From Geminicoccaceae bacterium (GTDB taxonomy: Bacteria > Pseudomonadota > Alphaproteobacteria > Geminicoccales > Geminicoccaceae), in assembly GCA_020638465.1 (NCBI GenBank), contig JACKIM010000002.1, positions 1,736,001 through 1,800,000 of the forward strand: a stretch of DNA of 64,000 bases. Direction: 5' to 3'. Below, in pieces: positions 42,256 to 50,665 of the stretch. Position numbers and translations under genes: made by a program. Each line of letters begins with the position of its first letter. Position 1 is the first letter of the stretch. The notes beneath the pieces are model-generated. The model did no database searches. It was not told where the DNA came from and saw only the letters and a list, made by a program, of their open reading frames with translations.

Positions 42256-42282
42256 GGTTATTCATTCCAGCATTGAATAACC
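42256..42282. promoter_or_regulatory. 9-bp inverted repeat before the ROK gene
   Basis: GGTTATTCA-N9-TGAATAACC is a perfect 9+9 bp inverted repeat between the chorismate mutase and ROK genes, ending 18 nt before the ROK start. There is no T-run, so it is more likely an operator or a translation-modulating hairpin than a terminator. Confidence 0.45.
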
Positions 42283-42300
42283 CGATTCAGAGAACATCCG

Positions 42301-42978
42301 ATGAGTAAAAAAACCGGCATTCTGGTCGCCGATATCGGCGGCAAGAACCTCAAGATCCGCCACAGCGACCATGACGAAAGGCGCAAGACCGCCAGCGGGG
42401 CCAAGTTCACACCGCAGGAGGCGGTCAAGGCCATCCGCGACCTCGCCGGCGACTGGTCCTACGACCGCCTCAGCCTCGGCTGTCCCGGGCCGGTCAAGCA
42501 CAATCGCCTGCTGCTCGACCCCTTCAATCTCGGTCCCGGCTGGCTGGACTTCGATTTCGACGCCGCCTTCGATTGCGAGGTCCGGCTGGTCAACGACGCC
42601 GTCATGCAGGCCATCGGGTCCTATGACGGCGGCAAGATGCTGTTCATCGGCCTCGGCACCGGCCTGGGCGCGGCTCTCGTGGTCGAGGACATGGCCCTGC
42701 CGCTCGAGGTGGCCCACCTGCCCTATGCCGGAGACTACACCTACGAGGACTGCATCGGCCGCCGGGGGCTGGACCGGCTGGGCCGCAAGGCATGGGAAGG
42801 AACCGTGCACGATGTCGTGGAACGCCTTCGCCTGGCACTGGTCGCCGAATATGTCGTGATCGGCGGCGGCAATGGCAAGCGATTGAAGACTCTCCCGAAA
42901 GAGTCGCGGCTTGGCGACAATCTCAATGCGTTCGAGGGCGGCTTCCGCATGTGGCGCGAGCATTTCCGCTCGCCATGA
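42301..42978 (+). CDS. ROK-family sugar kinase, polyphosphate-glucokinase-like
   Basis: This 225-residue cytoplasmic kinase has a phosphate-1 motif VADIGGKNLKIR, GCPGPV, the LVNDAV catalytic Asp and GLGTGLGAALVVEDMALPLE. The usual ROK zinc motif CxCGxxGCxE is absent; DYTYEDCIGRRGLDRLGRKA stands in its place, as in the shorter ppgk-like subgroup. The likely reaction is phosphorylation of glucose or a related sugar using ATP or polyphosphate. The start is the ATG at 42301. Confidence 0.82.
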   Translation: MSKKTGILVADIGGKNLKIRHSDHDERRKTASGAKFTPQEAVKAIRDLAGDWSYDRLSLGCPGPVKHNRLLLDPFNLGPGWLDFDFDAAFDCEVRLVNDAVMQAIGSYDGGKMLFIGLGTGLGAALVVEDMALPLEVAHLPYAGDYTYEDCIGRRGLDRLGRKAWEGTVHDVVERLRLALVAEYVVIGGGNGKRLKTLPKESRLGDNLNAFEGGFRMWREHFRSP

Positions 42979-43025
42979 CGACCTTGTCATGAGCAAGATC
43001 GCCGGAGCTTGCCAGATATACCGAA

Positions 43026-44405
43026 GTGCCTGACCTCCAGCAACGTGGAGGGGCGCGGCGCGATGACAGCCTCCACCCGGTCGACGGTCCCATCCTGGCA
43101 CTGATCGTCCATCTTGCCGTACCCTCGGCGATCGGCATGATGTTCCAGACCCTGTTCAATGTGGTGGACAGCTTCTTTGCCGGGCTGATCTCGACGACCG
43201 CACTCGCCGCGCTCGGCGCCTCCTTTCCCGTCTTTTTCCTGGTCATTGCGCTCATGGTCGGGATCGGCCAGGCGACCACCTCGCAGATCGCCAACGCCGC
43301 CGGCTCCGGCCAGCCGGAGCGGGCCGGGCGATTCTTCGGGCAGGCGGTGATCCTCGCGATCGCCGGCGGAATGGCGGTCGGCGCCTACGGTCACTTCGGA
43401 ACAGCGGCCCTCTATCGCCTCATGGGCGTGACCGGCGAGAGTCTCGGTTTCGGACTGGCCTACCTGCAACCGATCCTCTACGCCGCACCGCTGTTCCTCA
43501 TGAACGCGGTCGCCAACGCCTTTCTCACGGCCCAGGGCGACGCCCGTTCCAACCGCAACGCGCTGATCGTCGGGTCGCTGCTGAATGTCGGCCTCAACCC
43601 GCTGTTCATGTTCGGCCTCGGTCCCCTGCCCGGCTTCGGCATCCTCGGTATCGCCCTGTCCACCATCCTCGTGCAGGCGCTGCAACTCGCCTACCTGATG
43701 CACAAGGTCCGGCACAGCCCGCTGGCGACGGCCTGCGGCCTGTGGCCCGAGGGTATCGACATGGAGACCATGCGACCGCTGGTGGCCCATGCGACCCCGA
43801 CCACATTGCAGATGCTCACCACCGGCATCGGGCTTTTCGCGATCACCTATTTCATGGGCCGGCACGGGCAGCAGGCCGTCGCCGCCTACGGCGTGGCGCT
43901 GCGCATCGAACAACTGGCCATGCTGCCCATGGTGGGACTGACGACAGCCGCCATCACGCTGGTCGGGCACAACAATGGCGCCATGCGCTTTGACCGGGTG
44001 CGGCTGGTGGCGCGCTGGCTGCTCGGCACCGGCATCGCGCTGATGACGGCGGGAGGCGTCATCGTCTTCTTCAGCCGTAGCGCGCTGATGTCGATCTTCA
44101 CCGATGATCCCGCCGTCATTTCAACCGGGTCGGCCTATCTCGGCGTCGCCGTGCTGAATTTCAACGCCTATTGCCTGCTCATTGTCGGCGCGTCGATCCT
44201 TCAGGGACTGAAACGGCCCGTATTCGCCATGGTGGTCGGCATTTTCCGCCATGTGCTCGGTCCCGCCTGTGTCCTGGCCGTGGTCGACCCGGTATTGGGA
44301 TATGGCCTCACCGGCATCTATTGGGGAATTGCCGCCGTGGCGTGGCTTGGCGCGACGGCCATGCTCGTCTATGTCACCAGACGGCTTCGCGAACTCGGCA
44401 CGTGA
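43026..44405 (+). CDS. MATE-family efflux transporter
   Basis: This 459-residue inner-membrane antiporter has about 12 helices in two MatE halves. The first half has HLAVPSAIGMMFQTLFNVVD and LYAAPLFLMNAVANAFLTAQ; the second repeats the pattern with YGVALRIEQLAMLPMVGLTT. It exports cationic drugs or metabolites using a Na+ or H+ gradient. The start is the GTG at 43026. It stands 47 bp after the ROK gene without evident functional linkage. Confidence 0.92.
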   Translation: MPDLQQRGGARRDDSLHPVDGPILALIVHLAVPSAIGMMFQTLFNVVDSFFAGLISTTALAALGASFPVFFLVIALMVGIGQATTSQIANAAGSGQPERAGRFFGQAVILAIAGGMAVGAYGHFGTAALYRLMGVTGESLGFGLAYLQPILYAAPLFLMNAVANAFLTAQGDARSNRNALIVGSLLNVGLNPLFMFGLGPLPGFGILGIALSTILVQALQLAYLMHKVRHSPLATACGLWPEGIDMETMRPLVAHATPTTLQMLTTGIGLFAITYFMGRHGQQAVAAYGVALRIEQLAMLPMVGLTTAAITLVGHNNGAMRFDRVRLVARWLLGTGIALMTAGGVIVFFSRSALMSIFTDDPAVISTGSAYLGVAVLNFNAYCLLIVGASILQGLKRPVFAMVVGIFRHVLGPACVLAVVDPVLGYGLTGIYWGIAAVAWLGATAMLVYVTRRLRELGT

Positions 44406-44440
44406 CGGCATGGCCGCCCCGGCGGTGGAGGCGCTGCCGT

Positions 44441-44701
44441 TCAGGCAACACGCCCCGGTTCCGCGACCCGCTCTCCCTCCTTGCGCACACGGGCGGCATC
44501 GGCATGGGAAACATGGATAAAACGGCGATCACAGTAATTGCACACGGCCTGCCCGCCCTTTTCGAGCGTCAGGTATTCGATCGGATGGCCAAGCGTGCCG
44601 AGAGCGCCCGTGCAACTCACATGCATGGCATCCGTGAGCGCCACCTCCTCGCCATCGAGCATGAACACCTCGATACTGCCACCCGTGCGAACCTTCGCCA
44701 T
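44441..44701 (-). CDS. zinc-finger protein of the CHCC (NDUFS6-like) type
   Basis: This 86-residue protein has zinc ligands that fit the CHCC pattern: Cys in HVSCTGALG, His in GHPIEYLTL, and the CNYCDRRF pair. The homologous domain occurs in the complex I accessory subunit NDUFS6 and in many small alphaproteobacterial proteins. The ATG at 44701 has GGAGG 5 nt before it, so it is preferred to the one at 44713. It is divergent from the ABC ATPase gene by 32 bp. Confidence 0.85.
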   Translation of the reverse strand: MAKVRTGGSIEVFMLDGEEVALTDAMHVSCTGALGTLGHPIEYLTLEKGGQAVCNYCDRRFIHVSHADAARVRKEGERVAEPGRVA

Positions 44702-44733
44702 CAAGACCTCCATACAAGGGGCTGTGCCCGACC

Positions 44734-45711
44734 ATGAACATCGAAACCGGAATACGCGCCGCCGGCTCTCCCGACCAGCAATTGCCAGCTTTGGCGATCG
44801 AGCTCAAGGGATTGCGCAAGGTCTATGGCGGCAAGGGCAGCGAGCGCAAGGAAGCTCTCGGGGGCATCGACCTCAAGATCCCCCGCGGGTCCATCTTCGG
44901 CCTTCTCGGCCCCAACGGTGCGGGAAAATCGACAACGATCAACATTCTCGCCGGACTGGTCAACAAGACCGAGGGCATGGTGAAGATCTTCGACGTCGAT
45001 ATCGAAAAACGACCCCGGCTCGCGCGGCGTGCCATCGGCATCGTGCCGCAGGAGCTCAACCTCGATGCCTTCTTCACGCCGCGCCAGGCGCTGGAACTGC
45101 AGGCCGGCCTCTACGGCGTTCCGGCCCGCAAACGGCGGACAATGGAAATCCTCCAGGCCGTCGGTCTCGAAGACAAGGCCGATGCCTATGCCCGGTCCCT
45201 GTCCGGCGGCATGCGCCGGAGACTGCTGGTCGCCAAGGCACTGGTGCACAATCCACCGGTGATCGTCCTCGACGAGCCCACCGCCGGAGTGGACGTCGAA
45301 TTGCGCCGTTCGCTGTGGAAGCACATGCGCGCACTCAACGAGAGCGGGGTGACAGTGGTGCTCACCACGCACTATCTGGAGGAGGCCGAGGCGATGTGCG
45401 ACACCATCGCCATCATCGACAAGGGCAGCGTGGTCGCCTGTGACGCCACCGCCACGCTGTTGCGCCGTCTCGACGAGAAAAGCATGACGCTCACCTTCCA
45501 GCAGCCCCTCGAAACGCTGCCGGCGCCGCTGGAGGCCATGGGGGCGCGGCTGGTGGAAGGTGGGCGCATGGCGGTATCCTACCACCCGAGCCGGGCCAAG
45601 GTCGGGGAATTTCTCGAAGCGGTGCGCAACGAGGGCCTCCAGATCATCGACCTGCAGACGGAAGAGGCCGATCTTGAGGAGCTGTTCGTCCGCCTGACCG
45701 GCAAGCACTGA
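44734..45711 (+). CDS. ABC-2 type transporter ATPase (DrrA/CcmA-like), orphan
   Basis: This 325-residue export-type ATPase has Walker A GPNGAGKSTTINIL, signature LSGGMRRRLLVAKAL, Walker B VIVLDEPTAGVD and the H-loop TTHYLEEAEAMCD. A C-terminal about 80-residue domain resembles the DUF4162-like end of drug/polysaccharide export ATPases. An ABC-2 permease gene normally follows directly, but here the next gene is on the opposite strand. The membrane partner must therefore be encoded elsewhere. Confidence 0.92.
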   Translation: MNIETGIRAAGSPDQQLPALAIELKGLRKVYGGKGSERKEALGGIDLKIPRGSIFGLLGPNGAGKSTTINILAGLVNKTEGMVKIFDVDIEKRPRLARRAIGIVPQELNLDAFFTPRQALELQAGLYGVPARKRRTMEILQAVGLEDKADAYARSLSGGMRRRLLVAKALVHNPPVIVLDEPTAGVDVELRRSLWKHMRALNESGVTVVLTTHYLEEAEAMCDTIAIIDKGSVVACDATATLLRRLDEKSMTLTFQQPLETLPAPLEAMGARLVEGGRMAVSYHPSRAKVGEFLEAVRNEGLQIIDLQTEEADLEELFVRLTGKH

Positions 45712-45742
45712 CCGTTGTCGCGCCCGCACGGCGTGCCTGCCT

Positions 45743-46849
45743 TCACCCCCCGGCCGGGGTGATGCGATAGGCCGCCCCCTCGACCACCGACAGGAACCAG
45801 ATCGAACCGTCGGGCGCCTCGCGGACGTCACGGATCCGGCCAAAGGTGCCGTCGAACAGCCGTTCCGCCTCCCGGATGCGGTCGCCGTCGCGCTCAAGCC
45901 GCGAGATCATGTCGAACTTGAGGGAGCCGACAAAGACGTTGCCCTGCCATTGCGGGAACATTCGACACGAGCAGATCATCATCCCGGATGGAGCGATGGA
46001 GGGGTCCCAGTAGAACAGCGGCTGCTCCATGCCCGGCGCTTCGGTCCCGATGCCGATCTTCGCTCCCGAATAGTCCCGGCCATAGCTGATCACCGGCCAG
46101 CCATAGTTGCGGCCGGGCTCGGGCCGGTTGATCTCGTCGCCGCCCCGCGCGCCATGCTCCACGGTCCATAGCCTTCCCTCTTCGTCGAGGGCCGCCCCTT
46201 GTGGATTGCGATGGCCATAGGACCAGATCTCCGGACGTCCGCCACCGCCGGCAAAGGGATTGTCGGCGGGAATGGAGCCATCCGGGTTGATCCGCACGAC
46301 CTTGCCATTGTCGACATCGAGATCCTGCGCCAGTGTCGCATGTCCCCGCTCGCCGATCGTCAGGAACAGCGTTCCATCCGGCGCCTCGACGATGCGGCTG
46401 CCGAAATGGTGTCCGCTGGCACTTGCCGCCGACATGCGGAAGATCACCTGAAGTTGATCGATTCGCGGCTCCTCCGGATCGAGGAATCCCGTGGCTAGGG
46501 CCGTGCGCGCGCCATCGGCGGCAGGCTCGGCATAGCTGAGGAAGATCCGGCGCGACTGGCCGAAATCGCGGGCGACGACAACATCGAGCAGGCCGCCCTG
46601 GCCGACGGCCACCACCTGCGGCACGCCCGCCACCTCCCTTGCCTGGCCTTCCCCGACCAGCAGCAACCGCCCGTCGCGTTCCGTCACCAGCCAGTCGCCA
46701 TCCGGCAGGAATGCCAGCGACCATGGCTCCTCCAGTCCTTCGAGCATCGGCTCGACCCGGACGGGCCCGGCCGACGTGTCATAATCCTCCGCAACGGCAA
46801 GGCTGGCGAAGGAAGACATTGCCGCCAGAAAGGCAACGAGGCATTTCAT
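45743..46849 (-). CDS. PQQ-dependent aldose sugar dehydrogenase (YliI/Asd type)
   Basis: This 368-residue periplasmic six-bladed propeller oxidises aldoses with PQQ. The signal peptide is KCLVAFLAAMSSFASLAVAE. Key segments are EPWSLAFLPDGDWLVTERDG, GHHFGSRIVEAPDGTLFLTI, and SYGHRNPQGAALDEEGRLWT with EHGARGGDEIN, in which the PQQ- and Ca-binding residues lie. The ATG at 46849 has GGGGA upstream. There are no PQQ synthesis genes in the window. Confidence 0.92.
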   Translation of the reverse strand: MKCLVAFLAAMSSFASLAVAEDYDTSAGPVRVEPMLEGLEEPWSLAFLPDGDWLVTERDGRLLLVGEGQAREVAGVPQVVAVGQGGLLDVVVARDFGQSRRIFLSYAEPAADGARTALATGFLDPEEPRIDQLQVIFRMSAASASGHHFGSRIVEAPDGTLFLTIGERGHATLAQDLDVDNGKVVRINPDGSIPADNPFAGGGGRPEIWSYGHRNPQGAALDEEGRLWTVEHGARGGDEINRPEPGRNYGWPVISYGRDYSGAKIGIGTEAPGMEQPLFYWDPSIAPSGMMICSCRMFPQWQGNVFVGSLKFDMISRLERDGDRIREAERLFDGTFGRIRDVREAPDGSIWFLSVVEGAAYRITPAGG

Positions 46850-46957
46850 TCCACATCCCCTCGATATCACCGAAGGGAGTTTAGCATCCGGGCCGCAACA
46901 ACCAATCCCGAGCACGGACTCGTGAACGGGCCGTTCCCCGCCAGCGTCCCGGCACCG

Positions 46958-47461
46958 TCATGCGACATTCTCGAATTCGGCAAAGGCACCGATGACCGGC
47001 TTGACGATGAAGGCCATCGTGATCAGTTGGGCGACGATCCACGATGCGGTGATGCGCGCCGGTTCGAGCCTTATCCGGTCGCGGTAATAGAGCCACTGGT
47101 GGTGCGTGACGCTGAGCTGCCCGAGCTTGAAACCGCGCATCCTGTGGATTCGCTCGACCAGCGCCTTGCGCCGCGCCAGTCCCTCCGCGCTGTAGGGAAG
47201 CCGGATCAGGCGACAGCCGACCTCCATGGTGATGCTCTCGTCGCGGTTGCCGCTGAACCGTGCCGTGACCCGCCGCCCCATGTACGAAAAGGTGATGATG
47301 TAGTTCTGCCTGCGCGCGCGCGGCACGAGGTTGCCGGCCGTGTCGATCACCAGGCTGTTGACCTCCGGGATGAGTTCCTCCGCGCTGAGCCGCGGCAGGG
47401 CGGCAAGCAGGCTTTCGGGCGTCGGCAACGCCTTGCTGGCGGGTGAACTGCAGGCGGGCAT
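46958..47461 (-). CDS. unrecognised protein with C-terminal hydrophobic segment
   Basis: I do not recognise this 167-residue protein. The middle is a beta-rich region (NYIITFSYMGRRVTARFSGN). A basic helical stretch follows (RKALVERIHRMRGFKLGQ), then WIVAQLITMAFIVKPVIGAF, a likely single membrane helix near the end. There is no signal peptide. The codon pattern is coding-like. It is divergent from the Atm1-type exporter gene and 108 bp upstream of the sugar dehydrogenase gene in the same direction. The start ATG at 47461 has only a distant GAGG. Confidence 0.5.
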   Translation of the reverse strand: MPACSSPASKALPTPESLLAALPRLSAEELIPEVNSLVIDTAGNLVPRARRQNYIITFSYMGRRVTARFSGNRDESITMEVGCRLIRLPYSAEGLARRKALVERIHRMRGFKLGQLSVTHHQWLYYRDRIRLEPARITASWIVAQLITMAFIVKPVIGAFAEFENVA

Positions 47462-47635
47462 CAGGGCGCGGTCCTCGATGAAGGTCAACGATCGCCCATT
47501 ATGCAGGTCGTTTGTTAACCAGATGCTAACGGCCGTGCCTTCGGGGCATCCCCGGCGATCACTTTTTGCAACTGCCGACGGGCAGCATCCCCACAAGCCC
47601 TTGCGTTGCGCGCCGCGCTGGGCCAATTCGGGATC

Positions 47636-49543
47636 ATGGCATCCCGATCCACGTCCCCATCCGCTACCGCATCCCCTTCCGCAGCATCCGCCCCCGGCCC
47701 GGCCGACGACAGCGGCCGCCGGCACGATCGGGGCTGGCTGCACCTGATCGCCTTCGCCCTTCCCTATGTCTGGCCGCGCGACGCGTTCGACCTGCGCATG
47801 CGCATGGCAGCGGCCCTGGCGCTCCTGGTCGTCGCCAAGCTCGTCAACATCGCCGTGCCGTTCTTCCTCAAGGATGCGGTCGACCAGCTGGGAATGGTCG
47901 GGCTGACAGCCATCCCGCTGGCCGCCCTGCTCGGCTATGGCGGCGCCCGGCTGGGTGCCATGCTGTTCCGCGAATTGCGCGATGCCCTGTTCGCCAAGGT
48001 CGGCCAGCGCGCCGGGCGGCAACTGGCCCTGTCGGTCTACGACCACCTCTTCAGCCTGTCGCTCGCCTATCACCTCGACCGGCGCACGGGCGAGCTCGCG
48101 CGGTCCATCGACCGTGGCGTCAAGGGTCTCTCCTATCTCCTGCGCTCGGTGGTCTTCAACATCGGCCCCACCATCCTCGAATTCGTCCTCGTCATCGGCA
48201 TCCTGCTCTGGCGTTACCCGTGGACCTACGCGTTGACCACCTTCCTCACGATCGTCGCCTATGCGGCGTTCACGGTCGTCACGACCAACTGGCGGACGGT
48301 CATCCGCCGCGAGATGAACCTGCGCGACAACGAGTTCAACGCGGCGGCCGTCGACGGGCTGATCAATTACGAAGTCGTCAAGGCCTTCGCCAACGAGGGG
48401 TTCGAACGGCAGCGGCTGGACAGGTCGCTGGCCGCCTATGAAGCGGCAGCCGTCAAGGCGGAGACGAGCCTCGCCTTCCTCAACACCGGACAGGCCGCCA
48501 TCATCTCCATCGGCGTGACGACCCTGATGATCCAGGCGTCATACGGTGTCGTCAACGGCACGCTCAGCGTCGGCGACGTGGTCCTGCTCAACACCTTCAT
48601 GCTTCAGCTCTACCAGCCGCTCAACATGCTGGGTTTCGTCTATCGCGAAGTCCGCCAGGCGGTCACCGACCTGGAGCGGATCGACGATCTCCTGTCGCTC
48701 GCTCCCGAGGTCGCAGACCGGCCGGAGGCCCCGCCCTTGCGGCTGGACGGCGGCAGGGTGAGCATGGAGCATGTGAGCTTCGACTATGACGGCAAGCGGC
48801 CGATCCTGAAGGATGTCAGCCTCGACATTCCCAGTGGCCGCAAGCTCGCCGTGGTCGGGCCATCGGGCTCGGGCAAGTCGACGCTGGTGCGCCTGCTGTT
48901 CCGTTTCTACGATACGGGATCAGGTTCCATAACCATCGACGGGCAGGATATCCGCGACGTCGCCCAGGCAAGCCTGCGCCGGCATGTCGGGCTCGTCCCG
49001 CAGGATACCGTGCTGTTCAACGACACCATCGGGGCAAACATCGCCTATGGCCGGCCGGGGGCGAGTCCGGCAGACATCGAGGCCGCGGCACGGCAGGCGC
49101 AGATCCACGATTTCGTCGCCGGACTGCCCGAGGGATATTCGACACTGGTGGGAGAACGCGGTCTCAAGCTGTCCGGCGGCGAGAAGCAGCGGGTCGCAAT
49201 CGCCCGCGTCCTGCTCAAGAACCCGGAGATCCTCGTGCTCGACGAGGCGACCTCCGCGCTCGACAGCCAGACCGAACAGGCCCTTCAGGGGGCGCTGGGA
49301 GCGGCAGCCCGGGGACGCACGACACTGGTCATAGCCCACCGCCTGTCGACCATCGCGGATGCGGATGAAATTGTCGTGCTCCGCGACGGCAGCGTCGTGG
49401 AGCGAGGCGGCCATGCCCGGCTGCTGGAGCTCGACGGGCTCTATGCCGAGATGTGGCGCCGCCAGCTCGCCGGCGAGGATGAGGACCTCCACCGGCAGCC
49501 GGTTGCTGGCGGGAACGGGTCAGATCAAAGTCCGCAGATCTGA
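47636..49543 (+). CDS. Atm1/HMT-type ABC exporter (half transporter)
   Basis: This 635-residue protein fuses a membrane domain and an ATPase; two copies make the pump. SIDRGVKGLSYLLRSVVFNI corresponds to the conserved glutathione-site region of Atm1. Walker A is VGPSGSGKSTLVRLL, the signature is KLSGGEKQRVAIAR, and Walker B is ILVLDEATSALD. Atm1-type proteins export glutathione-linked metals or sulfur species. A Ser/Ala/Pro-rich N-terminus of about 30 residues precedes the first helix. I use the ATG at 47636; a TTG at 47606 is in frame. The last codons lie in a short direct repeat shared with the neighbouring convergent gene. Confidence 0.93.
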   Translation: MASRSTSPSATASPSAASAPGPADDSGRRHDRGWLHLIAFALPYVWPRDAFDLRMRMAAALALLVVAKLVNIAVPFFLKDAVDQLGMVGLTAIPLAALLGYGGARLGAMLFRELRDALFAKVGQRAGRQLALSVYDHLFSLSLAYHLDRRTGELARSIDRGVKGLSYLLRSVVFNIGPTILEFVLVIGILLWRYPWTYALTTFLTIVAYAAFTVVTTNWRTVIRREMNLRDNEFNAAAVDGLINYEVVKAFANEGFERQRLDRSLAAYEAAAVKAETSLAFLNTGQAAIISIGVTTLMIQASYGVVNGTLSVGDVVLLNTFMLQLYQPLNMLGFVYREVRQAVTDLERIDDLLSLAPEVADRPEAPPLRLDGGRVSMEHVSFDYDGKRPILKDVSLDIPSGRKLAVVGPSGSGKSTLVRLLFRFYDTGSGSITIDGQDIRDVAQASLRRHVGLVPQDTVLFNDTIGANIAYGRPGASPADIEAAARQAQIHDFVAGLPEGYSTLVGERGLKLSGGEKQRVAIARVLLKNPEILVLDEATSALDSQTEQALQGALGAAARGRTTLVIAHRLSTIADADEIVVLRDGSVVERGGHARLLELDGLYAEMWRRQLAGEDEDLHRQPVAGGNGSDQSPQI

Positions 49544-49572
49544 CGGGTCGTCAGATCAAAGTCCGTAGATCT
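49519..49572. repeat. 23-bp direct repeat across two convergent gene ends
   Basis: GTCAGATCAAAGTCCGCAGATCT (49519-49541) and a copy differing at one base (49550-49572) are offset by 31 bp. The left copy encodes the end of the exporter on the plus strand; the right copy encodes the end of the SRPBCC gene on the minus strand. It looks like a recent 31-bp tandem duplication. Confidence 0.75.
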
Positions 49573-49975
49573 TCTTCATGTTTTCCAGGCCGGCCTCGTA
49601 GATGCCCTGGATGGTCTTGACCGCATCGTTCTCGGGAACGCCGGCGGCATCGAAACTGCTCGACCACTGCACCGTGCTGGTGCCATCGCCATTGTCGGTG
49701 ACGTGAACCTCGGATTCGTAGTTGGCCACCGGCAGCGGGCCGGAGACGATGCTGTAGCGATAGATGCGCTCGTTGGCATTCACCTCTTCGAGGCGCTCGG
49801 TCATGGTGCCGCCACCGACCATCTGCAGGGTGCGGACCGAACCCTTGCCTTCGCCCTCGACCTTCGACTTCGCCACAGCCGGATGCCAGTCGGCGATCTT
49901 GCCGAAACCGCCGATGGCTTGCCACAGCTGATCGGCGTTCGCCGCAATCTTGGTGGACATGGTCACTTTGGGCAT
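49556..49975 (-). CDS. SRPBCC-family protein (polyketide cyclase / START-like)
   Basis: This 139-residue helix-grip protein has VTMSTKIAANADQLWQAIGG and FGKIADWHPAVAKSKVEGEG at the start, then NERIYRYSIVSGPLPVANYE and a C-terminal helix VKTIQGIYEAGLENMKKIYG. Such proteins bind or cyclise hydrophobic ligands; no catalytic residues can be assigned. The ATG at 49975 has GGGAGG upstream. It is divergent from rpiB over 229 bp and converges on the exporter gene. Confidence 0.88.
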   Translation of the reverse strand: MPKVTMSTKIAANADQLWQAIGGFGKIADWHPAVAKSKVEGEGKGSVRTLQMVGGGTMTERLEEVNANERIYRYSIVSGPLPVANYESEVHVTDNGDGTSTVQWSSSFDAAGVPENDAVKTIQGIYEAGLENMKKIYGL

Positions 49976-50138
49976 GTTGGCCTCCCTGGTTGGCTTGGTG
50001 CATGGATTGTCGACGGCGGTGAAACTAGGCGTCCACGACGGGCACAGCAAGCGAAAGCGCCCGGGGCATGGCCGGCCGGGGGATGTGCCGGAGACCATGG
50101 GCGGCGAAGATCACCGGCGACGGCGACGCTTCTGGGTG

Positions 50139-50193
50139 GAGCCCCCGTGCGGGCTGTGGTAGGTGGACGCCGGATATCGCGGTTCCACCTACC
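50139..50193 (+). promoter_or_regulatory. two adjacent hairpins in the rpiB leader
   Basis: AGCCC-CCGTGC-GGGCT forms a small hairpin at about 50140-50155. A perfect 10-bp inverted repeat, GGTAGGTGGA (50158-50167) and TCCACCTACC (50184-50193), follows, ending 11 nt before the rpiB start and next to its ribosome site. It may be an operator or a cis-acting RNA structure controlling the rpiB-nrdR-rib unit. It does not match the FMN riboswitch consensus I know. Confidence 0.45.
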
Positions 50194-50204
50194 GGTAAAG
50201 CCCC

Positions 50205-50660
50205 ATGAACATCGTCACGGTCGCGCTGGCGGCAGACCATGCCGGCTACGAGCTCAAGAACCTCCTGGTTCATGCGGTTCGCGAGCGCGGCCTCGAAGCC
50301 CTCGATCTCGGCACCCATTCCGCCGATTCCGTCGACTATCCCGACATGGCCGACCGGGTGTCGAGGGCCATCGCCGATGCGCGCGCGCAACGCGGCGTGC
50401 TCGTCTGCGGCACGGGGATCGGCATCTCGATCGCGGCCAACCGGGCACCGCACATCCGCTGCGGCCTGTGCCACGACGTCACCACGGCCCGCCTGACCCG
50501 CCAGCACAACGATGCCAACGTCCTGGCGCTGGGGGGACGCATCGTCGGCATCGGCGTCGCCCTCGACTGCCTCGCGGCGTTCCTCGACACGCCCTATGAG
50601 GGTGGACGTCATGCAAGGCGGGTCGGGAAGCTGTCGTCCGTCCCGCAGAACCGGGATTAG
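50205..50660 (+). CDS. rpiB: ribose-5-phosphate isomerase B
   Basis: This 151-residue cytoplasmic RpiB/LacA-family isomerase interconverts ribose-5-phosphate and ribulose-5-phosphate. It has ALAADHAGYELKNLLVH, the GVLVCGTGIGISIAANR phosphate-binding loop and GLCHDVTTARLTRQHNDANV with the active-site region. In many alphaproteobacteria rpiB is followed by glyA before nrdR; here nrdR starts 5 nt after rpiB. The supply of ribulose-5-phosphate for riboflavin synthesis fits the downstream rib genes. Confidence 0.95.
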   Translation: MNIVTVALAADHAGYELKNLLVHAVRERGLEALDLGTHSADSVDYPDMADRVSRAIADARAQRGVLVCGTGIGISIAANRAPHIRCGLCHDVTTARLTRQHNDANVLALGGRIVGIGVALDCLAAFLDTPYEGGRHARRVGKLSSVPQNRD

Positions 50661-50665
50661 GGACC

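Noticed and set aside
50100..50204. FMN riboswitch before the riboflavin cluster
   Set aside because: The conserved FMN riboswitch core is not visible; only two simple hairpins are seen.
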